In this document: one piece after another, positions 1 through 7,917 of the stretch | How the letters are laid out: each line of letters starts with the position of its first letter | How positions within the stretch are numbered: position 1 is the stretch's first letter | Source: Candidatus Moduliflexus flocculans | GTDB lineage: Bacteria; Moduliflexota; Moduliflexia; Moduliflexales; Moduliflexaceae | Direction of reading: 5' to 3' | Length of the DNA: 49,905 nt | Assembly (NCBI GenBank): GCA_000739515.1 | Contig: DF820455.1 | Location: 1,005,864 to 1,055,768 of the forward strand | Notes under the pieces: model-generated | What the model was told of the DNA's origin: nothing | The model's input: only the letters and a program-made list of their open reading frames with translations | The model's database searches: none | Translations under genes and position numbers: made by a program

Positions 1-1
1 T

Positions 2-991
2 GAACCTGTGGGATCCAGGACGATTGCCAAAAAAGCCGGTTTCGGGCTTAGTCCGGCCACCATTCGGAATATTATGGCGGATTTGGAGGAATTCGGTTTT
101 CTTGCGCAGCCGCATACCTCTGCTGGTCGCATTCCGACGGATAAAGGCTTTCGTTTTTATGTCGATCATCTCACCTCGTCGCAACGACCATTAGAAAATA
201 GCGACTCTTCGCAAATCGAGGAGATGCTGCATTCTGAAATCGAAGTGGTCAACCTGATGAAAAAGACAACAGATTTACTGTCAAAGCTATCGAATCAGGC
301 GGGATTAGTGTTGACGCCAAACCTGAAGAATACGATCTGCCGTCACATTGATTTTATTAAATTAGGAAATGCGCAGGTGTTAGTCATCTTTATTTCCGAA
401 TCGGGATTAGTGCATAAACGGGTGATTTTGTTGGACGAGGAAATTGCGCAAGATACATTCGACAAAATGTCGAAATTGATTACGTCCGAACTGATGGGGC
501 TGAGCCTCACGCAGATTCGCGCCAAATTGTTCGGCATGATGGAGCATGAGAAAACGCAGTTCGATCTCTTATATTCTCACGCCGTGAAGCTCAGCCAGCA
601 ATTTTTTTCCAATGAACCGGATGACAGCGAATTATATGTGGGCGGCGCCTTTAATATGATGAGTCAACCCGAATTTGCTGATGTAGAAAGAATGCGTTCA
701 TTGTTCAAAGCGTTCGAAGAAAAGCGCTTATTGATTCGCCTGTTAGATAAGTGCTTGATGAATGAAGACGCCGATCATAACACGACACGCGTGATTATTG
801 GCGAAGAAAGCACCGAAGAAGACATGCGCGATCTGAGCCTTGTGCTTTCTTCGTATAAATATGGAGATCGTACACTTGGCGTTGTCGGCATTATCGGCCC
901 AAAACGCATGGACTATACCCATATTATTCCAATGGTGGAATATACTGCCAAAACAATGTCGCGTTTGTTGACGGAACGGATGGATTTATAG
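2..991 (+). CDS. hrcA: Heat-inducible transcription repressor HrcA (5' end cut by window)
   Basis: HrcA represses class I heat-shock genes by binding CIRCE operators and is folded by GroEL. The reading frame is open from base 2, where it reads E-P-V-G-S-R-T, the family's conserved stretch at about residue 25. The first two dozen codons therefore lie outside the window, and the GTG at 8 is an internal valine, not a start. The winged-helix core (SPATIRNIMADLEEFG, then SAGRIPTDKGFRFYVD) is intact. The C-terminal part holds the usual effector-domain ending IGPKRMDY near residue 300. The gene is followed by grpE and a dnaJ-like gene, the classic neighbourhood. Its own promoter and any CIRCE element lie upstream of the window and cannot be seen. 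Confidence 0.96.
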   Translation, partial: EPVGSRTIAKKAGFGLSPATIRNIMADLEEFGFLAQPHTSAGRIPTDKGFRFYVDHLTSSQRPLENSDSSQIEEMLHSEIEVVNLMKKTTDLLSKLSNQAGLVLTPNLKNTICRHIDFIKLGNAQVLVIFISESGLVHKRVILLDEEIAQDTFDKMSKLITSELMGLSLTQIRAKLFGMMEHEKTQFDLLYSHAVKLSQQFFSNEPDDSELYVGGAFNMMSQPEFADVERMRSLFKAFEEKRLLIRLLDKCLMNEDADHNTTRVIIGEESTEEDMRDLSLVLSSYKYGDRTLGVVGIIGPKRMDYTHIIPMVEYTAKTMSRLLTERMDL

Positions 992-1088
992 ACACTCGGC
1001 CATGAATGCTCACGAATTCATCAAAAATATTCGTGTTATTTGCGCGATTGGTGGCCGATATATTAATTATATTTTGAGGAGGCTTGTG

Positions 1089-1802
1089 GTGAAAATTCCA
1101 GTCAAAATTGTATCAGAACAGGATGCTGAAATAATGGAAGAACAGAAACAAGATGGTGTTCAACAAGACGTTGAGACTGAGGCGCTTGTTGTGGAGTCTG
1201 AACATGTGAACACAAACGAAAGCGTCGGCGAGCCGCCGTCAGCGGAGCAACTCGTTGCCGAACCGGCAACGGCAGAACCGGCAACGGCAGAACCGGCAAC
1301 GACAGAGCCGGCAGCGCAGGAATCAGAAGACGAACTGACTCGCCTGCAAAAAGCCCTTGATGCAAAGACACAGGAGGCCAAAGAGCATTTGGATGCTCGC
1401 CTGCGCCTGCAAGCGGAATTTGATAATTTCAAAAAGCGGAAAGAAAAAGACATCCAGGATTTCCGACGTTATGCCAACGAAGATATTCTGCGCGAGATGT
1501 TAAGCGTTGCCGATGATTTTGATCGCGCGATTGCAGCGGCAGAGCAGACGCATAAATTAGAGGATTTCCTGAAAGGAATCGAAATGATTTTCGACAAATT
1601 TCTTGGCGCGCTAAAGCGTAAAGGAATCAAGGAAATCGAAGCCGAAGGGCAGCCGTTTAATCCCGAAATCCATGAAGCGGTCATGCAGATGGAACGGGAT
1701 GATGTTGAAGAGGGCACGGTTGTGTCGGTCTTTCAGAAAGGGTATCTGTTGCATGATCGAGTCATTGTCGCTCCAAAAGTCGCGGTGTCAAAGAAGAAAT
1801 AA
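1089..1802 (+). CDS. grpE: Nucleotide exchange factor GrpE
   Basis: GrpE releases ADP from DnaK in the Hsp70 cycle. The C-terminal two thirds match the family: a long helix (RLQAEFDNFKKRKEKD), then DDFDRAI, GIEMIFDKFLGALKRKGIKE and the beta-domain ending NPEIHEAVMQ...VFQKGYLLHDRVIVAPKV. I chose the GTG at 1089 because a perfect AGGAGG lies at 1077-1082, six bases upstream. An in-frame ATG at 1002 would add 29 residues with no ribosome site. The N-terminal region is long and acidic and carries a four-copy EPATA-like repeat (see 1260-1319). It lies 97 bases after hrcA and 21 bases before the dnaJ-like gene, so the three are probably one operon. Confidence 0.95.
   Translation: MKIPVKIVSEQDAEIMEEQKQDGVQQDVETEALVVESEHVNTNESVGEPPSAEQLVAEPATAEPATAEPATTEPAAQESEDELTRLQKALDAKTQEAKEHLDARLRLQAEFDNFKKRKEKDIQDFRRYANEDILREMLSVADDFDRAIAAAEQTHKLEDFLKGIEMIFDKFLGALKRKGIKEIEAEGQPFNPEIHEAVMQMERDDVEEGTVVSVFQKGYLLHDRVIVAPKVAVSKKK
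1260..1319 (+). repeat. Four 15-bp tandem repeats inside grpE
   Basis: Four in-frame copies of a 15-base unit beginning GAACCGGCAAC encode EPATA, EPATA, EPATT and EPAAQ. The first two copies are identical and the later ones have diverged. They sit in the unstructured N-terminal tail of GrpE, so copy-number change would keep the frame. Confidence 0.9.
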
Positions 1803-1823
1803 TTCCGGGCGGGTAATCCAATT

Positions 1824-2990
1824 TTGGCCAATTTTCTCAATTACTATAAAATTTTAGGCATTCCTGAACAGGCCGACGACACAGAAATCAAAAGCGCCTA
1901 CCGGAAGTTAGCCTTGAAATATCATCCCGACCGGAATGCTGGCGATAAATTTGCGGAAGAAAAATTTAAACAGGTCACAGAAGCGTACCGCGTCCTGAGT
2001 GATGAGAAAAAACGCGCCGAATATGATTTGGGGCGTTCTCCATCTCACCAGGAAAGCAGGGCGGCGTCAGCTCGAAACAAACACGCCAATTTCGACGAAG
2101 TCTTCGATATTTTCGACAATGTTTCTTCCAGCAAAACGTCATCATCCCATAAAAAGTATCGCCAGCAGGTTCGTGGCGCAGACTTGACGCACGAACTGTC
2201 GATTTCATTCGAAGAAGCCGCCCTCGGTACGACCCGTGTCATTGAAGTTACGCGCATGGAACAATGCCTGCGCTGTCGAGGCACGGGGATTGAGCCGCGC
2301 ACATACCCGATGCTCTGTCCGGCATGTCTCGGCAAGGGGCGCATTCGGCAATCACATGGCTTTTTGGGGTTTACGCAGGTCTGCCAGGAATGCAATGGCA
2401 GCGGGCGAGTGTATCAGAAAGATTGCGCGGAATGTCGCGGTGATAGCCGCTTGCCGCAAACCCGCAAGATTTCCGTGCGCATTCCGCCGAACGTGCATGA
2501 CGGCGCGAGTCTGAAAGTCGCCGGAGAAGGCGAACATGGTGTGTATGGCGGCGGCACGGGCGATCTGCTGATTCATGTGCATGTCGAGCCGCATGAATTT
2601 TTCGGACGCAAAGATAACGACATCTGGTGCGAAGTGCCGTTAACGATTACACAGGTTGTGTTAGGCGATACGATTGAAGTTCCCACATTAGAAGGAAAAG
2701 TCCGCATTCGCGTTCCGGCGGGAACGCAGCCCGATCGCATTTTCCGCTTAGCACAAAAAGGCGTGCCGTCTCAGGCGGATGGACAGCGTGGCGATCTCTT
2801 CGTCAAAGTCAAACTCCAGATTCCCACCGAAGTCACCCCCCGCCAACGGCAATTGCTGGAAGAATTCGGCAGATTGAGCGGAGAGCGTTCGCTGAATCCG
2901 GCGCTGCGCCTGATGCTCTCGCCCGCGCAAACGTTGACGGCGTGGTGGCGGCGGCTGTTCCCGGCGAAACCGACGCAAGATGAGGAATAG
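1824..2990 (+). CDS. dnaJ: DnaJ-type Hsp40 co-chaperone
   Basis: DnaJ delivers substrates to DnaK and stimulates its ATPase. The J domain occupies residues 5-70 with the HPD motif at 34-36. The zinc-binding region lies at 148-208 with four CxxCxGxG-type repeats: [24 protein letters not shown] and a degraded fourth, CAECRGDS, which keeps both cysteines. The C-terminal substrate domains follow. The linker after the J domain is serine-rich ([11 protein letters not shown]) and lacks the usual Gly/Phe-rich stretch. That makes it atypical, and CbpA-like or specialised DnaJ roles are possible. The start is TTG at 1824, 21 bases after grpE. No dnaK lies between grpE and this gene or anywhere else in the window. 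Confidence 0.88.
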   Translation: MANFLNYYKILGIPEQADDTEIKSAYRKLALKYHPDRNAGDKFAEEKFKQVTEAYRVLSDEKKRAEYDLGRSPSHQESRAASARNKHANFDEVFDIFDNVSSSKTSSSHKKYRQQVRGADLTHELSISFEEAALGTTRVIEVTRMEQCLRCRGTGIEPRTYPMLCPACLGKGRIRQSHGFLGFTQVCQECNGSGRVYQKDCAECRGDSRLPQTRKISVRIPPNVHDGASLKVAGEGEHGVYGGGTGDLLIHVHVEPHEFFGRKDNDIWCEVPLTITQVVLGDTIEVPTLEGKVRIRVPAGTQPDRIFRLAQKGVPSQADGQRGDLFVKVKLQIPTEVTPRQRQLLEEFGRLSGERSLNPALRLMLSPAQTLTAWWRRLFPAKPTQDEE

Positions 2991-3034
2991 TCTTTATCAT
3001 ATCCCTGCGGGATAGCGGTATGAAATAAGGAAAT

Positions 3035-4120
3035 ATGGATACAATAATGTATCAACCACTAACAGCGTACTCTGCGACTCGTTCGTCAAATATGCCATTT
3101 TGGAACGAAATTGTTTGTGGAGACAGTGAAAAGCTGCTTCAATTAATTCCGTCCGATAGCGTTGATTTAGTGATCACGTCCCCGCCATATTTTCACCAGC
3201 GAGAGTATGATGGCGGCGGTATTGGTAATGAAAAAAAAACAGGCGACTATATTTCTGCGCTGATGAATGTCTTTCGGGAATGTGTGCGAATCATCAAACC
3301 AACAGGAAGTATTGTTGTTAATATTGGCGATAAATACGAAGAAAGCAGTTTGCTTCTTATGCCGTATAGATTTGCAATTGCCGCTACTGAACAATGCGGA
3401 GTCACCCTTGTCAATAACGTCACATGGGTAAAATCTAACCCTACGCCGCGACAATTCAAGCGGAGATTGGTCAGCAGCACTGAACCTTTTTTTCATTTTG
3501 TGAAGTCCAAAAATTATAAATATTTTATTGATGAATTTCTGAAACCTGCTTATGAACCCTCAACAAATGGGAATGGGACTGGTGAAAATGTTGGCAAGAA
3601 GTATTTTGGGCTGATCGAACAATCTGCGTTAGCTCCCCAACAAAAAGAGATGGCGCGCAATGCTCTGGAGGAAGTGATTGAAGAGGTTCGAAATGGCGAA
3701 ATTCAAGGATTTCGGATGAAAATTCGAGGGATTCATTCTGAGCCATTTGGCGGGCAAGAAGGCGGGAGAAAAATTCAATTAGATAAAAATGGATTTACGA
3801 TTATTCGTATTTATGGCAATCCGCTGAAAAAAGACGTGATCGCCACACCTGTCGAATCGCTCAAAAATTGCCCGCATCCTGCGATTTATCCCGTGAAAAT
3901 TGTGGAAGAATTTATCAAATTGCTCACTCAAACAAACGATATTGTCCTCGATCCATTTGTTGGTTCAGGCTCAACAGCCATCGCTGCGCTTCAGCATAAG
4001 CGTATGTATATTGGGTTTGACATCAGCCAGGAATATTGCGCGTATGCTGAACAACGCATACGCGATGCGAAACCGCAATTATTGCTATGGGAAAAAAATA
4101 ATGCAGAAAACGCCTACTGA
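3035..4120 (+). CDS. DNA methyltransferase, N4/N6 amino class (R-M system)
   Basis: This is an AdoMet-dependent DNA methylase of the exocyclic-amino class. The catalytic motif TSPPY is at residues 48-52, in DLVITSPPYF. The AdoMet-binding motif DPFVGSGS comes much later at 306-313 and is followed by YIGFDIS. That order (catalytic motif first) is the beta arrangement. TSPPY is common in N4-cytosine methylases such as M.BamHI, though N6-adenine cannot be excluded. The start ATG at 3035 follows AAGGA at 3026-3030. The gene overlaps the downstream nuclease by 20 bases, so the two are co-translated. The pair looks AT-richer than the chaperone genes before it, which hints at transfer. Confidence 0.9.
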   Translation: MDTIMYQPLTAYSATRSSNMPFWNEIVCGDSEKLLQLIPSDSVDLVITSPPYFHQREYDGGGIGNEKKTGDYISALMNVFRECVRIIKPTGSIVVNIGDKYEESSLLLMPYRFAIAATEQCGVTLVNNVTWVKSNPTPRQFKRRLVSSTEPFFHFVKSKNYKYFIDEFLKPAYEPSTNGNGTGENVGKKYFGLIEQSALAPQQKEMARNALEEVIEEVRNGEIQGFRMKIRGIHSEPFGGQEGGRKIQLDKNGFTIIRIYGNPLKKDVIATPVESLKNCPHPAIYPVKIVEEFIKLLTQTNDIVLDPFVGSGSTAIAALQHKRMYIGFDISQEYCAYAEQRIRDAKPQLLLWEKNNAENAY

Positions 4121-5237
4121 TATTTTAGAATCTTCGTTTCAACGGGCAACGGATCATTCGATAGATACATGTGTATCAGAGTTGCCTGACGAATGTATTC
4201 AAGAGCTAAAAATTATCGTCGAACATGCTGAACGGCAAAAAGGGGTTTTGGGCGTGACGTTGACCTCGATTGTCTATAAAATTTACGCCCCATCGCAAGA
4301 TATTCGAAAACATCAAGACGGCATGGAAAATGGATATGCGGGCAGATCGTTCGATACGAATTATGTCACGCCATTTTTACGACGCCGATTTCCCCATTTT
4401 GCAATGGCCGAAAGCGCATGGCTGACTCGTTCGTTAGAGCAACCGCACCCGTATAATCTTGATTATCCCGGAAAAATCCGCAGTAAGCCTTTGAAATCAG
4501 CATTTCTCAACACGTTAGACCGAATACAAACCAACAATCAACTTGCCCCTAAAATGCTTGATGTGCTTATAGCGTTGATGATTGAGTCAGTTTCCAAAGA
4601 TAGCGTACTTCTTTCAACCGTGGAGATTAGTCATGAATTGACAATTGTAAAAATCATAGACGCAATAACTCAACATATTTATTATGATTACGGAAAAGGC
4701 GTTGTTGGGACTGCTCGAATCCCTGTCTTAGCGATCTACGCTGTGTACAATTTGCTCATGCCCGAAGTCAAGAGATATGCCGGCAAACTTCTCGCGCCGC
4801 TCGAATCTCATACCAGCCCGGATTTTCGGTCAAAATCGTTAGGCGACATCGAGATAAAGAATGAAGATGGTTCGTGTTTCGAAGCCATCGAAATCAAGCA
4901 TAAGAAACCGATCACAACCGGCATGGTTGATGCGGCCTATCGAAAAATCAAAGACTCTCATATTGAACGGTATTATATTTTGACGACCAACGAACCCAAC
5001 TTTAACGATTATGAATCAGTGAAACGAAAAATAGAGGGATATAAAAAAATTCATCGTTGCGAAATCATCGTCAATGGCATTGTTCCATCGTTAAAGTATT
5101 ATATGCGTTTGATCAGTCATCCGCAAAATTTTATCGAAGAATATACGAAATGGCTTGAATTCGAATTCAACCGCGCCAGTGGAATTAAAAGAGAACATTT
5201 GCGAGTTTGGCAAGAAATTCGTCAAAACATCGAGTAA
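4101..5237 (+). CDS. Type II restriction endonuclease, probably SacI-like family
   Basis: This is the partner nuclease of the preceding methylase, with the start ATG at 4101 inside the methylase 3' end. The open frame extends upstream to 3900, but that part is only methylase shadow. The 378-residue protein has a conserved-looking block QDIRKHQDGMENGYAGRSFD (residues 66-85) followed by MAESAWLTRSLEQP and LDYPGKI. I associate this pattern with the SacI family of endonucleases, from memory and not from a search. A PD-(D/E)xK-type core is visible: D249, then E264-I-K266 fourteen residues later, with GDIEIK before it. The family name is moderately sure. The role as the R-M nuclease follows from the overlap with the methylase and from the core motif. 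Confidence 0.75.
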   Translation: MQKTPTDILESSFQRATDHSIDTCVSELPDECIQELKIIVEHAERQKGVLGVTLTSIVYKIYAPSQDIRKHQDGMENGYAGRSFDTNYVTPFLRRRFPHFAMAESAWLTRSLEQPHPYNLDYPGKIRSKPLKSAFLNTLDRIQTNNQLAPKMLDVLIALMIESVSKDSVLLSTVEISHELTIVKIIDAITQHIYYDYGKGVVGTARIPVLAIYAVYNLLMPEVKRYAGKLLAPLESHTSPDFRSKSLGDIEIKNEDGSCFEAIEIKHKKPITTGMVDAAYRKIKDSHIERYYILTTNEPNFNDYESVKRKIEGYKKIHRCEIIVNGIVPSLKYYMRLISHPQNFIEEYTKWLEFEFNRASGIKREHLRVWQEIRQNIE

Positions 5238-5300
5238 AAAATAGAAAGAGCGGCAAGGTGTTCGTATCGGCACATTTTCCTTGCATTTCTGAAATAACCC

Positions 5301-5897
5301 ATGTATGAACACGCGATAGAGTTTTATATCCGGGCGCTGCTGGATATTGTCACGACGCTGGAACACCACAAAGAAGCGCGGACAGCGTTCGAGCCGTCGT
5401 TTCTGTTTCGCGCAGTGAATGACGGCTTTTTGCAGCCAGTCACAGAACAGGAAAAAGCGCGACTGCTGGCGGAACGCCCGAAGGGGGAATTTTTGCTCTG
5501 GCAGGGCACGATTCCGGGCGTGAAACGGAATTGGAACGCTATTGCATGGGTCTTTCCATTTTCGCAGCCCGCCGAGATGGAAGATTCCTACGAAATCATC
5601 ATGCGGGCGGAAATGGCGGCGAAATCATGGGCATTTGCGCGGCAGTTCTGGCTCTCTTGCAAAAAGCGCGTGCAAGAAACGCCGTTAGAGATTCCGGCGA
5701 ATATCGTCAAACTTCGGGTGGTCGGCGAGGAGTGTCAGCAATCCATGCGGCTGTTGTACCAATATCCGCCGAATTTGCGGTACGTCGCGAAAACATTGTT
5801 AGATCGCGCGGCGGCATCGAGCTATGTCCGCAAAAACGTGAAAGTGACCATTGTCGTTGGCGAAAAGTTAGAACCATGCGCGCAACTTCCGCGATAG
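5301..5897 (+). CDS. Uncharacterised protein, paralogue of the next gene
   Basis: I do not recognise this 198-residue family. It is soluble, with no signal peptide or membrane segment. It shares a full-length pattern with the protein at 5988-6605: an N-terminal helix (YIRALLDIVTTLE against YLKALVEMMKALD), R-A-x-x-D-G-F-L, an Ala-Trp-x-F-P-[FY] turn, and IP-x-NIVK near residue 135. A TAA lies in frame just upstream at 5295, so ATG 5301 is the earliest possible start. No clear ribosome site precedes it. Base composition is like the host genes and unlike the R-M pair. Confidence 0.7.
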   Translation: MYEHAIEFYIRALLDIVTTLEHHKEARTAFEPSFLFRAVNDGFLQPVTEQEKARLLAERPKGEFLLWQGTIPGVKRNWNAIAWVFPFSQPAEMEDSYEIIMRAEMAAKSWAFARQFWLSCKKRVQETPLEIPANIVKLRVVGEECQQSMRLLYQYPPNLRYVAKTLLDRAAASSYVRKNVKVTIVVGEKLEPCAQLPR

Positions 5898-5898
5898 T

Positions 5899-5923
5899 GC
5901 TTCGACTTCGCTCAGCGTGACAG
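5899..5923 (+). repeat. Short GC-rich sequence resembling a common dispersed repeat
   Basis: Just after the stop of the preceding gene is a stretch around CTTCGACTTCGCTCAGCG. I recall this string as frequent in intergenic DNA of several bacterial lineages. Only one copy is in this window, so the repeat status cannot be judged here. Confidence 0.25.
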
Positions 5924-5987
5924 ATCATGGCGAGCGGAGCCAAATCATACTGATGACGGCGCAGTATTAGGATGAAAGGAACAAATT

Positions 5988-6605
5988 ATGGCAGACATCA
6001 GCAGCAATCAAGCGATGTATAATAAGGCGGTCGGGATGTATCTGAAAGCCCTCGTCGAAATGATGAAAGCCCTGGATGTTCATACGCAGGTGCGCGTGGA
6101 GATGAATGGGAAATTGCTGAAACGGGCGATGGATGACGGTTTTCTCTGCGTGCTGTCGAACGAGACGCGCCAGAGCCTCTGGAATTACTGCTATGACAAC
6201 GAAATCCTGTTAGCGCGCGGCCCGTTTTCTACCGCCAAAGCGACGCTGAATTGCATTGGCTGGGCGTTTCCGTATCACACAGACGAACAGAAACAGAAAG
6301 TGCACCGCATGTTGATGGACGTGAGCATGAAAACGAGCGCCGGGCATCAGCTTGAGAAATTCTGGTATCATCTTCGCGCCGTGCTGCGCATTCTTCCGGT
6401 CGAAATTCCGCCCAATATCGTCAAGATCAGCTTGACCAACGCCTTTTATCAAACATCGGTGGAAGTGCTGCAAAGCGTGAATCTCGACACGCATCAACTC
6501 TTTGGCAACGTCGTGTATGCCGTGTCGCCAGCCCATTATGCGCTGCCAGAAGATTTTCAGAAAGATGCGCAAAGTCTCGCCTATCTTGAAACCTCAGTCG
6601 CGTAA
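5988..6605 (+). CDS. Uncharacterised protein, second member of tandem paralogue pair
   Basis: This 205-residue protein is the tandem paralogue of the gene at 5301-5897. Shared blocks are RAMDDGFL against RAVNDGFL, IGWAFPY against IAWVFPF, and LPVEIPPNIVKI against TPLEIPANIVKL. It has no signal peptide, membrane segment or familiar catalytic motif. The ATG at 5988 follows AAAGGA with good spacing, unlike its neighbour. It ends 66 bases before a strong hairpin terminator. The pair may form a heteromer, but nothing in the sequence says what it does. Confidence 0.8.
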   Translation: MADISSNQAMYNKAVGMYLKALVEMMKALDVHTQVRVEMNGKLLKRAMDDGFLCVLSNETRQSLWNYCYDNEILLARGPFSTAKATLNCIGWAFPYHTDEQKQKVHRMLMDVSMKTSAGHQLEKFWYHLRAVLRILPVEIPPNIVKISLTNAFYQTSVEVLQSVNLDTHQLFGNVVYAVSPAHYALPEDFQKDAQSLAYLETSVA

Positions 6606-6671
6606 TTGCGTCAATGTGTGCGGTGAGTGCACGTAATCAGGCGCGCATGGCATTCTTTTCGCCAAACGCCA

Positions 6672-6706
6672 AAACAGCCAGACGCTTATAAAGCGTCTGG
6701 CTGTTT
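6672..6706. terminator. Bidirectional hairpin terminator
   Basis: A perfect 16-bp stem (6672-6687 with 6691-6706) has a three-base loop and is flanked by A-rich and T-rich ends. It lies between two converging genes ending at 6605 and 6735. Confidence 0.9.
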
Positions 6707-6734
6707 GTTTATACGGCGCACATCTACAAGTACT

Positions 6735-7748
6735 TTACGCCTGCGGCCATTCTTTCAGGATGTTTTGCGCTTCGAACAGGAGTTTCACGTATTGTCCGCG
6801 TTCATACGTCCACGGGTCTTTGCTCTGTTTTTTGCTCATTTTGCCGCGAAAATCTTCGATCCCTTGATAACCTTTTTGATCCATCCAGGCGTCGAGATCG
6901 CTCGTCAGCGTTTGTAGATGCGTGATTTTATTGACAAAAAGCGCGCTGACAACCTGCACGCATTTTGCGCCAGCCAGAATCATCTTAATCACGTCTTTGC
7001 CCTGGAAAATGCCGGTGCTGCTGCATATATCGCCGCTCAGATTGCCATACAGCAAGCCCGCGTACCGCAATGGGAGGCGATTATCAACCGGAGAACTGAG
7101 ATTAAATGGAAAAATATTTTTCTCAGCATCCACATCGAAATCTGGCTGGAAAAAACGGTTAAACAGCACAAAGCCTTTCACGCCAACCTGATCGAACCGC
7201 GAAATGACCTGAAGCGGGTTGGAATAAAACACGCTGAGCTTGACGCTGACCGGAATCGAAACGCTCTGCACGACTTCTTCGGCAGTGGCGATCTGCTCGT
7301 CTTCGATAGCGCTCCCGCGCAAACCCATATCGCGCGGATTGGCATAAAAATTCAATTCCAGGCCATCCACGCCGGTATCCTGCATCATTTTCGCATATTC
7401 GACCCAGGTGTCATGGCTCACGCAATTCAAGCTGCCAAAGACCGGAATCTTGACTGCGTCTTTCGAGCGTTTTACCCACATCAGATGTTCTTTCGGCCCC
7501 GCATGTTTCATCGCGGGGTGAAGATTCGTCATTTCCGCGTGAAGTTCGCTGTATCGCGAGAGTTCTTCTTCCAGACGAAAACGCTCTAACTGAATCTGTT
7601 CTTCAAATAACGATTTTGTGACGAATGCGGCTGCGCCTGCGGCTTCAAGTTTTTGAATGGTTTCGACATTGCGCGTCAGTTCGCTTGCGCCTGCGATAAT
7701 CGGGTTTTTCAACGGAATCCCCATGTATGAAGTTGCTAAAATCGCCAT
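6735..7748 (-). CDS. Dihydroorotate dehydrogenase-like flavoprotein
   Basis: This is an FMN-type TIM-barrel protein of the dihydroorotate dehydrogenase superfamily. Supporting blocks are the N-terminal GIPLKNPIIAGASELT, PVFGSLNC, DGLELNFYANP, IPVSVKLS, VKGFVLFNRFFQPDFD and a late SSTGIFQGKDVIKMILAGAKCVQVV that should hold the flavin phosphate. In true PyrD the catalytic loop reads N-x-S/C-C-P-N. Here that region reads NFYANPRDMG, so the base cysteine or serine is not evident. It matches the subgroup annotated only as dihydroorotate dehydrogenase-like, whose substrate I do not know. No other pyrimidine gene is nearby. The 337-residue length is normal. Confidence 0.85.
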   Translation of the reverse strand: MAILATSYMGIPLKNPIIAGASELTRNVETIQKLEAAGAAAFVTKSLFEEQIQLERFRLEEELSRYSELHAEMTNLHPAMKHAGPKEHLMWVKRSKDAVKIPVFGSLNCVSHDTWVEYAKMMQDTGVDGLELNFYANPRDMGLRGSAIEDEQIATAEEVVQSVSIPVSVKLSVFYSNPLQVISRFDQVGVKGFVLFNRFFQPDFDVDAEKNIFPFNLSSPVDNRLPLRYAGLLYGNLSGDICSSTGIFQGKDVIKMILAGAKCVQVVSALFVNKITHLQTLTSDLDAWMDQKGYQGIEDFRGKMSKKQSKDPWTYERGQYVKLLFEAQNILKEWPQA

Positions 7749-7917
7749 AATGCTCCCTCCTTGAAAGTTTTATGGGGTACACACTGTTGGGGCATCATTG
7801 GCAGCGATTGAAGTGCGTACCCTCACCCGTCCATGAAACTTACTCAAGACCTCTCCAAATTTTATAGAGGCCATATAAGAGAAAGGCAAGAGATGGGGTC
7901 GAAAAATATCCACTTTC

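Noticed and set aside
3900..4100. Open frame in front of the nuclease gene
   Set aside because: It lies wholly inside the methylase 3' part in another frame and has no ribosome site. The start at 4101 is better supported.
6918..7589. Long plus-strand open frame of about 220 codons
   Set aside because: It is antisense to the dihydroorotate-dehydrogenase-like gene and has no recognisable domain.
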